DNA of 5,668 nucleotides from Bacteroidales bacterium. GTDB taxonomy: Bacteria > Bacteroidota > Bacteroidia > Bacteroidales > JAADJA01. The translations under genes were made by a program, and so were the position numbers. The stretch is taken from assembly GCA_021106665.1 (NCBI GenBank), contig JAIOTR010000427.1, positions 1 through 5,668 on the forward strand. The letters are read 5' to 3'. Shown piece by piece: positions 5,420-5,668 of this stretch. The stretch's first letter is position 1; each line of letters begins with the position of its first letter. The notes under the pieces were generated by a model. It did not search any database, had not been told where the DNA came from, and saw only the letters and a list, made by a program, of their open reading frames with translations.

Positions 5420-5668
5420 ATGAAAATAGCATTCACAACAAAAGGTACAGAATGGGATTCAGCAATGGATCCACGATTCGGAAGAACAGAATATTTTCTT
5501 ATTTATGATGAGGAAAAAGAAGAGTTGATACATATTGACAACCGCGATTCTGCCAATGATGCTCACGGTGCAGGCCCTAAAACAGCCCAGAAACTTTTTA
5601 AGTTCAATCCTAACGTTCTAATTACAGGAAACGGACCGGGTGGCAATGCAGCAGCAGTACTTGAAAGA
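5420..5668 (+). CDS. NifX/NifB-like family protein, second copy, C-terminus outside window
   Basis: 83 codons are visible and the frame is open at the right edge. The sequence begins MKIAFTTKGTEWDSAMDPRFGRTEYFLI, then has a GAGPKTAQKL motif at 50-59 and VLITGNGPGGNAA at 66-78. These are the PF02579 landmarks (FGR loop, then the glycine-rich turn after a beta strand). It differs from the copy at 1795: it has the standard PRFGR loop, lacks the Cys/His cluster, and contains no Cys in the visible part. That resembles the orange-protein and general NifX type more than the Cys-rich one. It follows the permease by 20 A-rich bases without an SD or terminator, so it is probably in the same transcript. 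A likely role is binding or carrying a metal-sulfur cluster; the specificity is unknown. Confidence 0.85.
   Translation, partial: MKIAFTTKGTEWDSAMDPRFGRTEYFLIYDEEKEELIHIDNRDSANDAHGAGPKTAQKLFKFNPNVLITGNGPGGNAAAVLER

Noticed and set aside
1795..5668. Nitrogen fixation (nif) cluster
   Set aside because: NifX- and NifU-like domains are present, but there is no NifH, NifD, NifK, NifE, NifN or full-length NifB, and both families occur widely in non-diazotrophs.
1..5668. CRISPR arrays, tRNA or rRNA genes, insertion sequences
   Set aside because: I saw no regularly spaced repeats, cloverleaf-like segments, transposase motifs or terminal inverted repeats by eye.

Overview
The window looks like chromosomal DNA of an anaerobic member of the Bacteroidota. 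The DNA is AT-rich, most genes lack a Shine-Dalgarno sequence and start behind A-rich leaders, and the one good promoter fits the Bacteroidota form (TTG, then TAnnTTTG). The gene content (COG1149-type ferredoxin-ATPases, NifX-family proteins, DUF134, DUF5320) is typical of anaerobes. No taxonomic marker is present, so this placement is an inference.

Layout. Bases 1-225 (minus strand) are the N-terminus of a membrane polyferredoxin-like 4Fe-4S protein that runs off the left edge. Bases 226-539 are a divergent intergenic region with a promoter for the rightward genes and a 12-bp palindrome. Rightward come a DUF134 HTH/zinc-ribbon regulator (540-1025), an overlapping DUF5320 protein (1012-1323), a strong palindromic terminator (1322-1365), a small Gly-rich zinc-ribbon protein (1403-1624), and a 170-base spacer with a protein-like in-frame remnant and a tandem 9-bp repeat. 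Then follow a NifX/NifB-family protein (1795-2133), a NifU/IscU-type scaffold (2207-2599), two tandem MinD-like ATPases with inserted 2x[4Fe-4S] ferredoxin domains (2618-3484 and 3481-4350, overlapping by ATGA), a PiT-superfamily permease resembling the sulfate permease CysP (4359-5399), and a second NifX-family protein cut by the right edge (5420-5668).

How the genes may work together. Everything except the permease is tied to metal or Fe-S chemistry: a scaffold that can hold a nascent cluster, two ATPases that could move or insert clusters, two small NifX-fold proteins of a type that binds metal-sulfur clusters, two Gly-rich small proteins and a Cys-rich regulator. The closest described relative I know of is the anaerobe-specific orange protein (ORP) system of Desulfovibrio, where paired ferredoxin-ATPases accompany a NifX-fold protein carrying a Mo-Cu-S cluster. 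The present locus would be a Bacteroidota version with DUF134 as likely regulator, an added scaffold and an anion permease. The substrate, the cluster type and the target protein cannot be read from the sequence.
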